NCBI RefSeq assembly: GCF_001748245.1
Contig: NZ_BDFO01000001.1
Coordinates: 4,541,471-4,605,470 of the forward strand
Origin: Oligoflexus tunisiensis
Lineage (GTDB): Bacteria; Bdellovibrionota_B; Oligoflexia; Oligoflexales; Oligoflexaceae
DNA length: 64,000 nt
Direction of reading: 5' to 3'
Below are positions 16,210-24,477 of this stretch, piece after piece; within the stretch, counting starts at the first letter, position 1; each line of letters starts with the position of its first letter. The position numbers were made by a program, and so were the translations under genes. The notes under the pieces were generated by a model. That model saw nothing but the letters and a program-made list of their open reading frames with translations, was not told the origin of the DNA and ran no database searches.

Positions 16210-16801
16210 AGCTACCGGTCCGATATCAAATCCTGTAAAGATTCTTGTATCCTCATCGCTCGCGGGCTCCAAACCGCCATAGACCTGCTTGACTTGATGC
16301 TCTTGGGCTAAGGTCGCGAAAAATTTACTCAGCATGATATTCGACAGCGGAGCCTGTTTCTTAAGATCAATGCTAACTTCGAGATCATACTTTTCGTCGT
16401 ATTTAATGATGCGAACATGAGGTTCGATCAAAGAAAATCCGGTACCAGCAAGTTTGGGAAAATAATAGTTATAGACTTTATTCAAGTCCAATTCCGAAAG
16501 TATCGATTCACTCACATGTTCTCTCGCAACCTTACCGAGCAAAGGTAGGAGCTGATTGCAAGGAATATTCTCGAAAACAATTTCTATAATATTCATAGTA
16601 ACAATCTGAACCTTTGAATACGAAGTCGAGATTCAAACGTTTTCCTGGGTCGTCAGCAAGACGACTTTCGAGGAAAGTCATACCATCATAAGTCACATAA
16701 GTCACGTCTTCAAGATGCCCGGAAGGCAGTATGAAACAGTCGAGGAAACCCGAAGCGCTATCGCCTCGTTTATTGATGTCTATCATACCGAGAGACCACA
16801 T
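16183..16801 (-). pseudogene. Hypothetical gene, apparently split by a frameshift
   Basis: Two overlapping minus-strand frames read like one protein of about 205 residues. The upstream frame (16801 to about 16600) gives ordinary protein sequence up to FVFKGSDCYYE; from about 16600 the +1 frame continues naturally as NIIEIVFENIPCNQLLPLLG and runs to 16183. Past the join, the first frame turns into tyrosine-rich sequence and stops at 16532. The second frame has its own ATG at 16596 but only a weak ribosome site. The last codons (LDRLKPGS) come from the 49-bp repeat. The region is AT-richer than its surroundings. No family recognised. It may instead be two overlapping genes. Confidence 0.5.
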
Positions 16802-16903
16802 CGGTCTCTTGACATGCTAACCCCATCCGAATGGATGGAATGGAGTGATGTCTGATCAAGGCAAAATTTTTACACTTGAGGTCAGGAATAATTTTAAGTT
16901 TTC

Positions 16904-17413
16904 TCACCAAAAATTGAAGCCCATCAAAAATAAGTATACAATAACAATTTCATTTTCTTTATAAATGGGATTTCTATTACTTTCTTTAGGTTTAACAATT
17001 TGCCCAATTCTTAGAGCATCCATGTAAAAATGAATAGAAGGGTCATATCTTAAAAACACACTTCTAAATTCATACTCACCGTCAGTTGAATGCAATCTTG
17101 TCAAGAAACGCCCGTAGCCGATTCCGATTTTGTAAACTGCATCAGTAAACGGAACCGGTATAAGAACATCTCCTGAAAAAAGCTTAAGGATTGGGATTCC
17201 ACCCCTTTCATATCCATTTTGCCAGTTAGCACTACCTCCGATCGAAAATCCAAATTTCATTTCATATTCAACATAAGCTCCTGCTGCCAATTGCTCCTTA
17301 TACTTATCAATGCCAACTGGTGCGATACCCAAATTAAAGCCCCTCGGCTTGCTCTTTGAGAATGCCGGGCTGGACAGTCCCCATAATAAGAGTAAAAGAA
17401 TTGATAGCTTCAT
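16904..17413 (-). CDS. Probable outer-membrane beta-barrel protein
   Basis: 170 residues from ATG 17413 (MKLSILLLLLWG), chosen because the signal peptide starts there; cleavage is likely after SPAFS. The mature chain alternates hydrophobic and polar residues with Gly/Tyr-rich strands (VEYEMKFGFSIGGSANW, YKIGIGYGRFLTRLHS) and ends with FLMGFNFW, a terminal aromatic typical of barrels. Base composition is AT-rich relative to most of the window, suggesting transfer. The IS3-family element begins about 57 bases upstream of this start codon, so the native promoter may be displaced. No specific family recognised. Confidence 0.6.
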   Translation of the reverse strand: MKLSILLLLLWGLSSPAFSKSKPRGFNLGIAPVGIDKYKEQLAAGAYVEYEMKFGFSIGGSANWQNGYERGGIPILKLFSGDVLIPVPFTDAVYKIGIGYGRFLTRLHSTDGEYEFRSVFLRYDPSIHFYMDALRIGQIVKPKESNRNPIYKENEIVIVYLFLMGFNFW

Positions 17414-17549
17414 TTGATTCCCCAAAATTGATATGAAGTTTGATGTGTTTAAATTATATAACAATATCCTGACGTTGACCCCGAAAAATCCTCCAGCGAA
17501 AAGCTGAAAAATCCGCTATAATTCAGCTCTCTTTGACGTGGAGAGATGT

Positions 17550-17816
17550 ATGAAAACGTCCAAGTTTACTGAGGAACAGATTGTCTATGCCCTGCGTCAG
17601 GTGGAAGCTGGCGAGGCTGTGGTGGATGTGTGTCGTAAGCTGGGAATTTCGCAGCAGACGTTTTATACCTGGAAGAAAAAGTACGGAGGGCTTGGTTCGA
17701 CGGAACTCAAGCGAATGCGTTTGCTCGAAGATGAGAATCGCAGGCTCAAGCGCTTGGTGGCTGACCTGAGCCTTGACAAGCATATGCTGCAGGAAGTGAT
17801 CGAAAAAAAGCTTTGA
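17550..17816 (+). CDS. IS3-family transposase OrfA
   Basis: 88 residues from ATG 17550 (GGAG 6 bases upstream). Helix-turn-helix: KFTEEQIVYALRQVEAG, then VCRKLGISQQTFYTWKKKYG; then a leucine-zipper-like ELKRMRLLEDENRRLKRLV and DLSLDKHMLQEVI, the standard OrfA layout. It binds the inverted repeats and makes the OrfAB fusion with orfB by -1 frameshifting. An A7G slippery run lies at 17803-17810, just before the stop. Confidence 0.93.
   Translation: MKTSKFTEEQIVYALRQVEAGEAVVDVCRKLGISQQTFYTWKKKYGGLGSTELKRMRLLEDENRRLKRLVADLSLDKHMLQEVIEKKL
17803..17816 (+). promoter_or_regulatory. Probable -1 programmed frameshift site of the IS element
   Basis: Seven A residues followed by G (17803-17810) lie in the last codons of orfA, and orfB is in the -1 frame relative to orfA. 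Runs of this type are the usual slippery site of IS3 elements. OrfB could alternatively start independently at TTG 17813, which overlaps the orfA stop. Confidence 0.65.
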
Positions 17817-18661
17817 AGCCTGCAAGGAAGCGGGAGATTGCAGACTTCCTGAAACGTGCCTTCAAGATTTCCGAGAGACGATCCTGCAGTGTTTTGCTCT
17901 TCGACCGATCGTGTTGTCGATATCGAGCCCGCCGACGCGATGATACGGCCATCCGGATGCGAATCAGAGATATTGCACAGAGTCGGGTGCGATACGGCTA
18001 CAATCGCATTTATGTGCTTCTGCGGCGTGAGGGATGGTTGGTAAATCGCAAGAAGGTTCATCGCATATACGTCAGTGAGGGTTTGAGCCTGCGACACCGG
18101 AAGTACTACCGTAAGCGTCGTTCCCAGATCCGAATCATTCCTCCGACACCCACAGCTCCCAATCAGCGTTGGTGCATGGATTTTGTTCACGACTCCCTGG
18201 CTGACGGAAAAGCCATTCGAATCCTAACAGTCGTCGATACCTTTAGTCGCGAAGCAGTGCTACTTGAATGTGGGCGAAGCATGACCGGAAAACATGTTGC
18301 AAATGCTCTTGAAAGGCTGTCTCATGGTCATGGGATGGCCTCATTCATTAACGTCGACAATGGGAGTGAGTTTATCAGCAAAGCCCTCGACGACTGGGCG
18401 CATTGGAAAGGTGTGCGGCTGGACTTCTCCCGGCCCGCGAAGCCAACAGACAATCCTTTCATAGAGTCTTTCAATGGAAGGTTTCGAGATGAATGCCTTA
18501 ATCAATCGGTTTTTGAGAGCCTTGAGGATGCTCGGCATAAGATCGAACAGTGGAGACGTGAGTACAACGAGGATCGCCCACACAGATCTTTAGGTAATAG
18601 GACACCCCAGGAATTCCTGAGGGAATTTGACATGAACAGAGCTGAACAAATGCGATTTTAA
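17813..18661 (+). CDS. IS3-family transposase OrfB (DDE integrase)
   Basis: 282 residues. HTH_21-type region (RVRYGYNRIYVLLRREGW) then an rve integrase core: CMDFVHDSL (first Asp), INVDNGSEFIS (second Asp) and NPFIESFNGRFRDECL (Glu), the DD(35)E triad, followed by the usual YNEDRPHRSLGNRTPQEF tail. It performs copy-out/paste-in transposition as the OrfAB fusion. Intact by eye. Confidence 0.93.
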   Translation: MKPARKREIADFLKRAFKISERRSCSVLLFDRSCCRYRARRRDDTAIRMRIRDIAQSRVRYGYNRIYVLLRREGWLVNRKKVHRIYVSEGLSLRHRKYYRKRRSQIRIIPPTPTAPNQRWCMDFVHDSLADGKAIRILTVVDTFSREAVLLECGRSMTGKHVANALERLSHGHGMASFINVDNGSEFISKALDDWAHWKGVRLDFSRPAKPTDNPFIESFNGRFRDECLNQSVFESLEDARHKIEQWRREYNEDRPHRSLGNRTPQEFLREFDMNRAEQMRF

Positions 18662-18733
18662 AGTGCTATTTGGAGGAGTTTTTGGGACCCCCTCAGGCTT
18701 CGAGCGCCTGGTGGCTATTCCAAACAGAGACCC

Positions 18734-19246
18734 TCAGGAGCAGTAGTTGCTCATGTAAACATACCCCTGGAGGCGGACGGCCTGATAGCCCGAGTTGACG
18801 GCATCCTGGATACCTTGCTGGGTGGCGGCCGAGAAATTATCGCCCCGTTGCGGACTATAGAAAAGCCAAAGCGGAACAGTTCCAGGGCGCGAGTTGGTGT
18901 AAACATAGCCCTCGATCCGAACATACCCATAGCCTGCGTCCACAGCAGCTTGAAAATCCTGTGGAGTTGAAGCCGTGAAGTTATCCCCTCGTGCATCGTT
19001 GTAGTAGAGCCTGATGGGAACGGTGCCCAGAGTCGGACGGTCCTGAACACAGCCCTCAACGCGAACATACCGATATCCGGCTGCGGTTGCATCGGTGAAG
19101 CCCTGCTGGGAGACAGCTGTAAAATTATCCCCACGATCACTGCCGTAATAAAGCCTCATGGGTGTCAATGCAGCAAAAGCCGATCCAGAAATCGACACGG
19201 CGGCCAGAGCGAGAAGGGCATGACGTGTCCGTTTTCTCATGCGCAT
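18734..19246 (-). CDS. Secreted protein of three 48-residue RGDNF repeats
   Basis: 170 residues from ATG 19246, which has AAAGGAGG 5-6 bases upstream. A signal peptide (to SGSAFA) is followed by three near-identical units with a 48-residue period, each with L(Y/F)Y, RGDNF(T/S)A, QQ/PQ, DA(V/T)xxGY, VR and EG or QGYV. The units look like small beta-hairpin modules similar to those appended to secreted hydrolases or lectins, but here nothing else is attached. I do not recognise a named family. The three RGD tripeptides may be coincidental. It lies 40 bases from the IS end. Confidence 0.7.
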   Translation of the reverse strand: MRMRKRTRHALLALAAVSISGSAFAALTPMRLYYGSDRGDNFTAVSQQGFTDATAAGYRYVRVEGCVQDRPTLGTVPIRLYYNDARGDNFTASTPQDFQAAVDAGYGYVRIEGYVYTNSRPGTVPLWLFYSPQRGDNFSAATQQGIQDAVNSGYQAVRLQGYVYMSNYCS

Positions 19247-19434
19247 ACGAGCCTCCTTTAAAATGTTGAATCGAAGTGAGGATTTCAATAAACAAGAGCT
19301 CTCTCGGCCTGTCAATGAATGGAAGTATCTAACTCATGGGGAGTTCGTATTTTTCCGAGCTTGCATGGTGGTTCCCCTTGGCAATCCCGCACACGTGTGT
19401 TAGCACAAGCCTTCCATCACATAAGGAGCCGCCC

Positions 19435-19809
19435 ATGAAAACACTCACCCTCGGACTTTTCTTTGCTGGTTTAAGCCAGGTTGCACCTGCCGCCCCGCTG
19501 GATATCCTGGATCAGCATGGCTGTGATACGAAACTGGAGCAACTGGCGCGTGATTACCTGCAGGCCAATGCTGTACTGGTCAGTATCTACGAAGATCAGT
19601 CGCCGAGCGGCCGCCGTCTGGATGCCAGCACGCTGAAACTTTGTTCCAGTCATGATCTTGATCCCGGTTCGTGGAACCTGCGCCGGGAAACCGGATTCTG
19701 TAATGAGCAGGGGGATCGCGTGGAATTTTATACTTATGGCAATCTCTGGTGCGATGATGAAGTGGTGCTGGGCATCAAGACCATGAGTCTCGCCTCAGCC
19801 ACACCCTGA
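19435..19809 (+). CDS. Small secreted Cys-containing protein
   Basis: 124 residues from ATG 19435 with AAGGAG 6 bases upstream. Signal peptide MKTLTLGLFFAGLSQVAPA; the mature part has four cysteines (HGCDTK, LKLCSS, GFCNEQ, LWCDDE), suggesting two disulphides, and is acidic. No family recognised. It stands alone between two minus-strand genes. Confidence 0.65.
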   Translation: MKTLTLGLFFAGLSQVAPAAPLDILDQHGCDTKLEQLARDYLQANAVLVSIYEDQSPSGRRLDASTLKLCSSHDLDPGSWNLRRETGFCNEQGDRVEFYTYGNLWCDDEVVLGIKTMSLASATP

Positions 19810-19830
19810 AAGCCACCAAGGGCATCATCT

Positions 19831-20691
19831 TCAATGATCCTTGGTTCCGCTTCTTTTACGTTCATTTTCAGCATCACCCAGGAGGCATTCCGTCATTGTC
19901 ACAAACTGATAACCACGGGCCTTGATGAGTTTGATCATATCCGGCAGCGCCGTAAGAGTAGCCTCCGAGAAGTCGTGATTAAGGTCCAAAATGGATTTGT
20001 TATCAGCTTCCGTCAAGTTGAGGTCAATTTGCTCGAACTGCTGCATGACGCGATCGATGATGATTTGGCGTTGAACCGCCTGGTTTTCGCGCCAGTCGAA
20101 TCTATCGGCATTCCACCTTACGACTGTATAGCCATTCTTTTCCAGCAGTTCCTGAACACTGAAGTTGGTGTATCCGAAAGGCGGGCGAATGATTGAAGAT
20201 GTGAACTGAGTCTTTTCATGATCGCCAAGAATTTTCAGGATAAGATCGCGCGTTGTGCCCAGCTCCTGAAGAATATCCTGTGGGGTTTGTTTCGTAAGAT
20301 CCTTATGGCTGTAGCTGTGATTCGCGATCTCATGACCAGCTTCATAAGCCTGCTTGAGGAGTTGAAGGCCGCCTTGGTCGAGAGCTGCCAGGTTCTGTCC
20401 TACGACAAAGAAAGTGGCCTGGATATGTTCAGAAGCCAGGAGATCAAGAACTTTTTTGAAATTTCTTGAGGGACCGTCATCAAATGTCAAGGCATAATGA
20501 TTGTTATGTTGACACGTGTGATGCGTATTCAGCGGAATCCCGAGCCGATGCAGGAATAAATTGGAGAGAGGCGAACACATTCCCTCAACACAGTAGATAA
20601 ATTTCTGTTCGGGCTGTGAGATGGGTATTGTTTTGCAGTGTACCGGCTGGGAAGCCAGTGCCAATCCTGCAGCAAAAAGAAAACGCAGCAT
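19831..20691 (-). CDS. Secreted polysaccharide deacetylase (NodB domain, CE4-like)
   Basis: 286 residues with signal peptide (to about 19). NodB motifs: HYALTFDDGPS (general base and metal Asp), GHEIANHSYSHKDLTK (H-S-x-S-H, two metal His), IIRPPFGYTN (motif 3), VVRWNADRFDW (motif 4) and ILDLNHDFS in place of the usual LxHD motif 5. It removes acetyl or formyl groups from N-acetylated glycans such as chitin or peptidoglycan. The ribosome site is weak (AGG about 9 bases upstream of the ATG). It could be the last gene of a run after the Kelch lipoprotein and SLATT genes. Confidence 0.85.
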   Translation of the reverse strand: MLRFLFAAGLALASQPVHCKTIPISQPEQKFIYCVEGMCSPLSNLFLHRLGIPLNTHHTCQHNNHYALTFDDGPSRNFKKVLDLLASEHIQATFFVVGQNLAALDQGGLQLLKQAYEAGHEIANHSYSHKDLTKQTPQDILQELGTTRDLILKILGDHEKTQFTSSIIRPPFGYTNFSVQELLEKNGYTVVRWNADRFDWRENQAVQRQIIIDRVMQQFEQIDLNLTEADNKSILDLNHDFSEATLTALPDMIKLIKARGYQFVTMTECLLGDAENERKRSGTKDH

Positions 20692-20759
20692 GGAGTGTAC
20701 CTATACTCTAGTATGGTTTTATTATTGTATTCCACAGTAAAACCTGGGTTCAATTGCCC

Positions 20760-21353
20760 TTAAGATACACTCTGGACCCTGGGCTGGGAACTCGAATCAA
20801 TCCCGCCTTGACGATTCGCATCCTGCAGTCGCTGTTGGAAGCTCAACTCATTGGCCCAGGACACGACTTCCTTTGAAATGATACCGCGCACCCTGAGCAT
20901 GATCGCCTTGCACTCCGCAATGAATTGATCCTCTGGCATCGTGGATCCCTTCTCACAGCGGAGGAAATGAAGTTCATCCTTCTCCCTCTGCAGGAGCATG
21001 AAGGTCTCCACATACCGTTTCCAGCCCGAGGTGTGCCCATAAGCCTTGTCGAGTGTCATACAAAGTCCAGCCAAAGCGACAAATATACCTGGGAGACTTC
21101 GTTCCAAAGCCAGGCGGTGAACATTCTCAATCAAAGCCGTTGGAAGCAAGGAAATCAAGGTACCGGCGCTCATGAACATGATGGTCCCGAACCGCAGCCC
21201 CTTGGACCAGAATTTCTTGGCGCTCCGATGGGACTGATACCAATTGAGGCTTTCCTCGATGAAATCCTTCACGTATTGAAGGGCATTTTCTTTAGCGCTC
21301 ATATTCTCGGCGTAATCGCCGCTTTTTATGTCCGTTCCCACTGGAAACTCCAT
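20760..21353 (-). CDS. SLATT-domain membrane protein
   Basis: 197 residues. LNWYQSHRSAKKFWSKGLR is followed by a first membrane helix (FGTIMFMSAGTLISLLP), a short loop, a second (LPGIFVALAGLCMTLDKAYG), then GWKRYVETFMLLQREKDELHF and a C-terminal amphipathic helix: the SLATT/DUF4231 architecture. SLATT proteins are predicted pore-forming effectors, often in operons with nucleotide-signal generators in phage defence or conflict systems. No nucleotidyltransferase or reverse transcriptase is nearby. Start is 4 bases after the upstream Kelch gene stop, so probably cotranscribed; no clear ribosome site, suggesting coupling. ATG 21302 is an alternative. Confidence 0.7.
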   Translation of the reverse strand: MEFPVGTDIKSGDYAENMSAKENALQYVKDFIEESLNWYQSHRSAKKFWSKGLRFGTIMFMSAGTLISLLPTALIENVHRLALERSLPGIFVALAGLCMTLDKAYGHTSGWKRYVETFMLLQREKDELHFLRCEKGSTMPEDQFIAECKAIMLRVRGIISKEVVSWANELSFQQRLQDANRQGGIDSSSQPRVQSVS

Positions 21354-21357
21354 GATT

Positions 21358-23694
21358 TCAATAGCTGAAAACCCAGGTATCAGTCAGCACGTTGCCGTAG
21401 CGATCCAGTCCACCGAAAAGAAGGATCGATTCCGTTGTCGGATCATAAGCACTGGTCGCGCAGTATCGGGCGGTTGGCGACGCCGACGGCTCCAGAAGAG
21501 TCCAATCAGACCCGTCATAGGACCAGGTTTGATCGGTAGCTGAATACGGAAAGGACGTTGTCAAAGCCCCCCCAACAACCGAAACGGGTGAATTGTGTCC
21601 ACCGAAGGCAATCACCTTGTCCTGACTCGCCAGATAAGCCAACTCAGGGCAACCAACAGGCGGCGTATGGGTCGTAAGATTCTCGGTCCATGTCGGGTCA
21701 GTTGCGCTGCTATCGGCAGACAGGAATTGCGCACGCGGAAGTTCATACGTGATGCCATGGCCTCCTGATGAACCGCCGAAAAAAATCATCTTCTCAGCAC
21801 CAGATTTGCTTACGTAGACAGCACGACCCATAATCGCCGCCGTCACATCCTTGATAAGGGAGGTCTGGGCACTGGATTGATACGCGGTCGTGGACGTGGC
21901 ATTTGCTGGGTCCATATAGAGTCTCTGCAGTTTGGATGAGCCGTTCACAGGCGCCAACGAAACAAAGGAGTGATCCAGCGGAGAGAACACGCCAGCTGTT
22001 CCTCCAAAAGAGTTGTAAGTTGCGTCATCCCAGCTCGCGCTTCCCCCACTGCTTCGCGACGTGATCGAAGGCCCGGTGCTGTCATAGTCCCACGTACCGT
22101 AGACAAGAGAGCCGCTCACGACAGGAGCCGTGATATAGACTTTTTGAAAGTCCGTGTTGTAGTAGAGCTGAAAATTCATGAATTTCACGGCAAACAGCGA
22201 AGCTTGACTGGTTTCCTGCACCCAGGCGGAACCAGACCACCGATAAATATAAAAAGTATCATTGCTCCCATGATAGGTGCCCATTATGAATTTGGACCTT
22301 GACGCGTCATACGTCATCGATGCCAGACGAAAGTCGGAGCCCGAGTTGGTCTTGGACACGTTAGGCCCGGAGGATGATACCTTCGTCCAGGAATAGACCT
22401 TGAGCTCTTTTGATTTTATAGCTTCGACATTGCCGGCATAATCCCGTGAATACCAGCGCAAGGTGGATGTCGAGGGCACAGCGAATGGATCTTCATACAC
22501 GGTGAAGTTCGTGAGCGTTGCGCCCGGATCCAAGGTATAGTAGGTGGTCCCTGCCTCCGATGATGCCAGGGACACCGTGGGCGGCGTCAGATACACGGCC
22601 GGGGTGGAAGGCGTGGCGGCGTTGACGCTCAAGCTGGTGGTTGGGGCGGTGGTATCGGCTGGATCAGCCCATTTTTCATTGTAAAAGTAAAATATTGATT
22701 TCAGGTCTTCGGTATTCCCGGACGGGTCCACCGCAAAATATTTAAGGGTTGTGGATTTGCCTGACACACAGAGAGCGCAGGGATTGACGTCACCGCAGGC
22801 ACCTCCCTGGGATGGATCATATAGGAAAGGGTTGGAGGCCGTCGGTGTCGAGCCATCGGTTGAGTAGTAAATCTGACTTCCGCTTTCACTGGCCGTGAGG
22901 GTTACGCACATGTCATTTTTAAAGTCGGTTGCTGCTTTGGAAGCGGACGTGATAGGCGGAATGGAATCGGCGAGAACCGTCACAGTTCCAAGGTTCAAGG
23001 TTGTGTTCGACGCGACTGAGACCGACAAATCCTTCGCGATCGAACCTCGTTCGATTCTCAGTGTATAGGAACCGCTTGGAACATAAAGAATGAGGAATTT
23101 GCCGGCGGAATCCGTCTTGGCGATAAGGGAAAAGCCAGGCAGGTAAACATCGGTACCGATTTTTGGGAGCTTGGTGTTTTCGGTGCCATCAGCGTCAACG
23201 AATTTGATTATTCCCGTGATGGCTGCAATTTCCTCAAACGCCAGTACACCGGCTTTGATGACACCATCTTTGATATTGGCCTTGGTGAGGCTCACGGCTT
23301 GGGAAACCCCCAGAACCTTGCCTTCACCATCGTCGCCAATGACACTCGTGACTCTATAGTCATCGCCTCCGATAAGACCTCCGGAGACGTTCACAATCAG
23401 CTCGCCCGGCGCGCTGACGGTAAAATTTCCAGTGCTATCGGATACACCGGATGCAATAACTTTCCCAGAACCATCTTCGAGCTGGACGGACTGGTTTTCA
23501 ACCAAAGTATCCTTGTTTGCATGATCGGGATCAATGGAAAGCGTTCCGGTAATCGTCACCGGCTGAGCGTTGACCAGGCCAGCTGTGGCTACGGCTCCAC
23601 CACGGGAACCGCCGTCCGAGCCGCCGCAGGCCATCATCACAAAGGCAAAAATGGACACACTCAGATTCATTCCTCGCAAAATCCATCGCTCCAT
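21358..23694 (-). CDS. Large lipoprotein with chitobiase C-terminal-type and Kelch-like domains
   Basis: 778 residues from ATG 23694 (AGAGG upstream; the frame is open to 23892 but that part reads through the 49-bp repeat). Lipobox VMMAC (Cys23), then GGSDGGSRGG linker. Residues about 45-240 contain carboxypeptidase-regulatory-like beta modules (DSAGKFLILYVPSGSYTL). Residues about 240-440 contain two CHB_HEX_C_1-like modules (QIYYSTDGSTPTA, then TLKYFAVDPSGN). Residues about 450-778 form a Kelch/galactose-oxidase-like propeller (SKFIMGTY, ESILLFGGLDRYGN). Surface glycan or protein binding is likely. Upstream of and nearly touching the SLATT gene. Confidence 0.8.
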   Translation of the reverse strand: MERWILRGMNLSVSIFAFVMMACGGSDGGSRGGAVATAGLVNAQPVTITGTLSIDPDHANKDTLVENQSVQLEDGSGKVIASGVSDSTGNFTVSAPGELIVNVSGGLIGGDDYRVTSVIGDDGEGKVLGVSQAVSLTKANIKDGVIKAGVLAFEEIAAITGIIKFVDADGTENTKLPKIGTDVYLPGFSLIAKTDSAGKFLILYVPSGSYTLRIERGSIAKDLSVSVASNTTLNLGTVTVLADSIPPITSASKAATDFKNDMCVTLTASESGSQIYYSTDGSTPTASNPFLYDPSQGGACGDVNPCALCVSGKSTTLKYFAVDPSGNTEDLKSIFYFYNEKWADPADTTAPTTSLSVNAATPSTPAVYLTPPTVSLASSEAGTTYYTLDPGATLTNFTVYEDPFAVPSTSTLRWYSRDYAGNVEAIKSKELKVYSWTKVSSSGPNVSKTNSGSDFRLASMTYDASRSKFIMGTYHGSNDTFYIYRWSGSAWVQETSQASLFAVKFMNFQLYYNTDFQKVYITAPVVSGSLVYGTWDYDSTGPSITSRSSGGSASWDDATYNSFGGTAGVFSPLDHSFVSLAPVNGSSKLQRLYMDPANATSTTAYQSSAQTSLIKDVTAAIMGRAVYVSKSGAEKMIFFGGSSGGHGITYELPRAQFLSADSSATDPTWTENLTTHTPPVGCPELAYLASQDKVIAFGGHNSPVSVVGGALTTSFPYSATDQTWSYDGSDWTLLEPSASPTARYCATSAYDPTTESILLFGGLDRYGNVLTDTWVFSY

Positions 23695-23797
23695 GACCTG
23701 GCCTCTTCGATAGGATGGTATCTCATCTATCGGCCCATCGGCCTGACCCATAGGTCGCTCAAGAGGAAAATATTGCCGCTGACGGTGACGCCATCCC

Positions 23798-23846
23798 CAT
23801 CCTGACGACTCTGTGCGAGTCAGCTTCCTGGCTTGAGCCTGTCCAA
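23798..23846 (+). repeat. 49-bp direct repeat, copy 2
   Basis: Same sequence and orientation as 16161-16209 with one mismatch. It lies about 100 bases upstream of the Kelch lipoprotein start. On the minus strand the same LDRLKPGS-stop codons end a short open frame (from 24137) that has no other sign of coding. Confidence 0.85.
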
Positions 23847-24137
23847 TGCGATCCTGGGCCAGGGTCCCGAAAATTTTACCTGGCACCAGCAAGGAGTTGC
23901 CGGACTTTCAGATAGGCAGTTATATGAATGCCTCATAAACAACCAAGAGAGTAAAGCGCTGAATCCCGACTCACGAAGTCCAATATTCAGGAACGTGTGT
24001 CCTGGATCATGGACACATGAGGCCTTATCAACCTCGCAAAGCCTTCCATCTTCGCCTTCGAGCGCGTGGCATGTGCATTGCTTTAACAACGCCACCGGTA
24101 TGAAGCTGGGTGATATTTCAACTTTATGGAGAACCAT

Positions 24138-24449
24138 ATGAAAATTGGTAACATTCTATCAGCCCTTATTTCCCTGAGCTTTTTGAGCACGACATTGATA
24201 GCTGCAGATTTCAGTGAAAAGAAGCACGAAGAGTCTTTGCCTTTGAGTGAAAGCCTCCACCAAGGGACCAATGCCGCTTTGGAAATGGGGTTGCCACATG
24301 AAACGGCGAGGGCTGTCGATAATAAAATCTGCTTTTTCAATGATTGGGAATCTCGCGACGATATCGCTCAGAGATTAGGAACCTACGATTGTAGATTTAG
24401 CTATCCTTATAGCCATGGCACGATGTACTGCACCCTAAAAGAATGTTGA
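24138..24449 (+). CDS. Small secreted protein, Cys-containing
   Basis: 103 residues from ATG 24138, with GGAG 6 bases before it (this GGAG is inside the alternative start at 24126). Signal peptide MKIGNILSALISLSFLSTTLIAA. The mature part has KICFFNDWE, YDCRF and MYCTLKEC; the four Cys could form two disulphides. No family recognised. Base composition is AT-richer than the lipoprotein operon next to it. Transcribed alone, away from the repeat copy upstream. Confidence 0.6.
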   Translation: MKIGNILSALISLSFLSTTLIAADFSEKKHEESLPLSESLHQGTNAALEMGLPHETARAVDNKICFFNDWESRDDIAQRLGTYDCRFSYPYSHGTMYCTLKEC

Positions 24450-24477
24450 TAAGTCTGGTTATGCGTTGGATTTATCA

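Larger units (their letters stand above)
17470..18695 (+). mobile_element. IS3-family insertion sequence (IS407-group-like)
   Basis: About 1.2 kb carrying overlapping orfA/orfB. The ends form imperfect inverted repeats: left TGACGTTGACCCCGAAAAAT followed by CCTCCA, and right (read inward on the minus strand) TGAGGGGGTCCCAAAAACTC followed by CTCCA. The exact ends are approximate and I could not find a clear target-site duplication. Both frames are intact, so it may be active. It sits between an outer-membrane gene and the triple-repeat gene inside the repeat-bounded segment. Confidence 0.85.

Noticed and set aside
20760..21353. Complete CBASS-like defence system around the SLATT gene
   Set aside because: No cGAS/DncV-like nucleotidyltransferase, TIR, or reverse transcriptase frame is present in the neighbouring 10 kb.
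23820..24137. Minus-strand frame of 105 codons ending with the repeat codons LDRLKPGS
   Set aside because: No signal, motif or ribosome site, and Cys/His-rich composition looks random; only the tail shared with copy 1 is notable.
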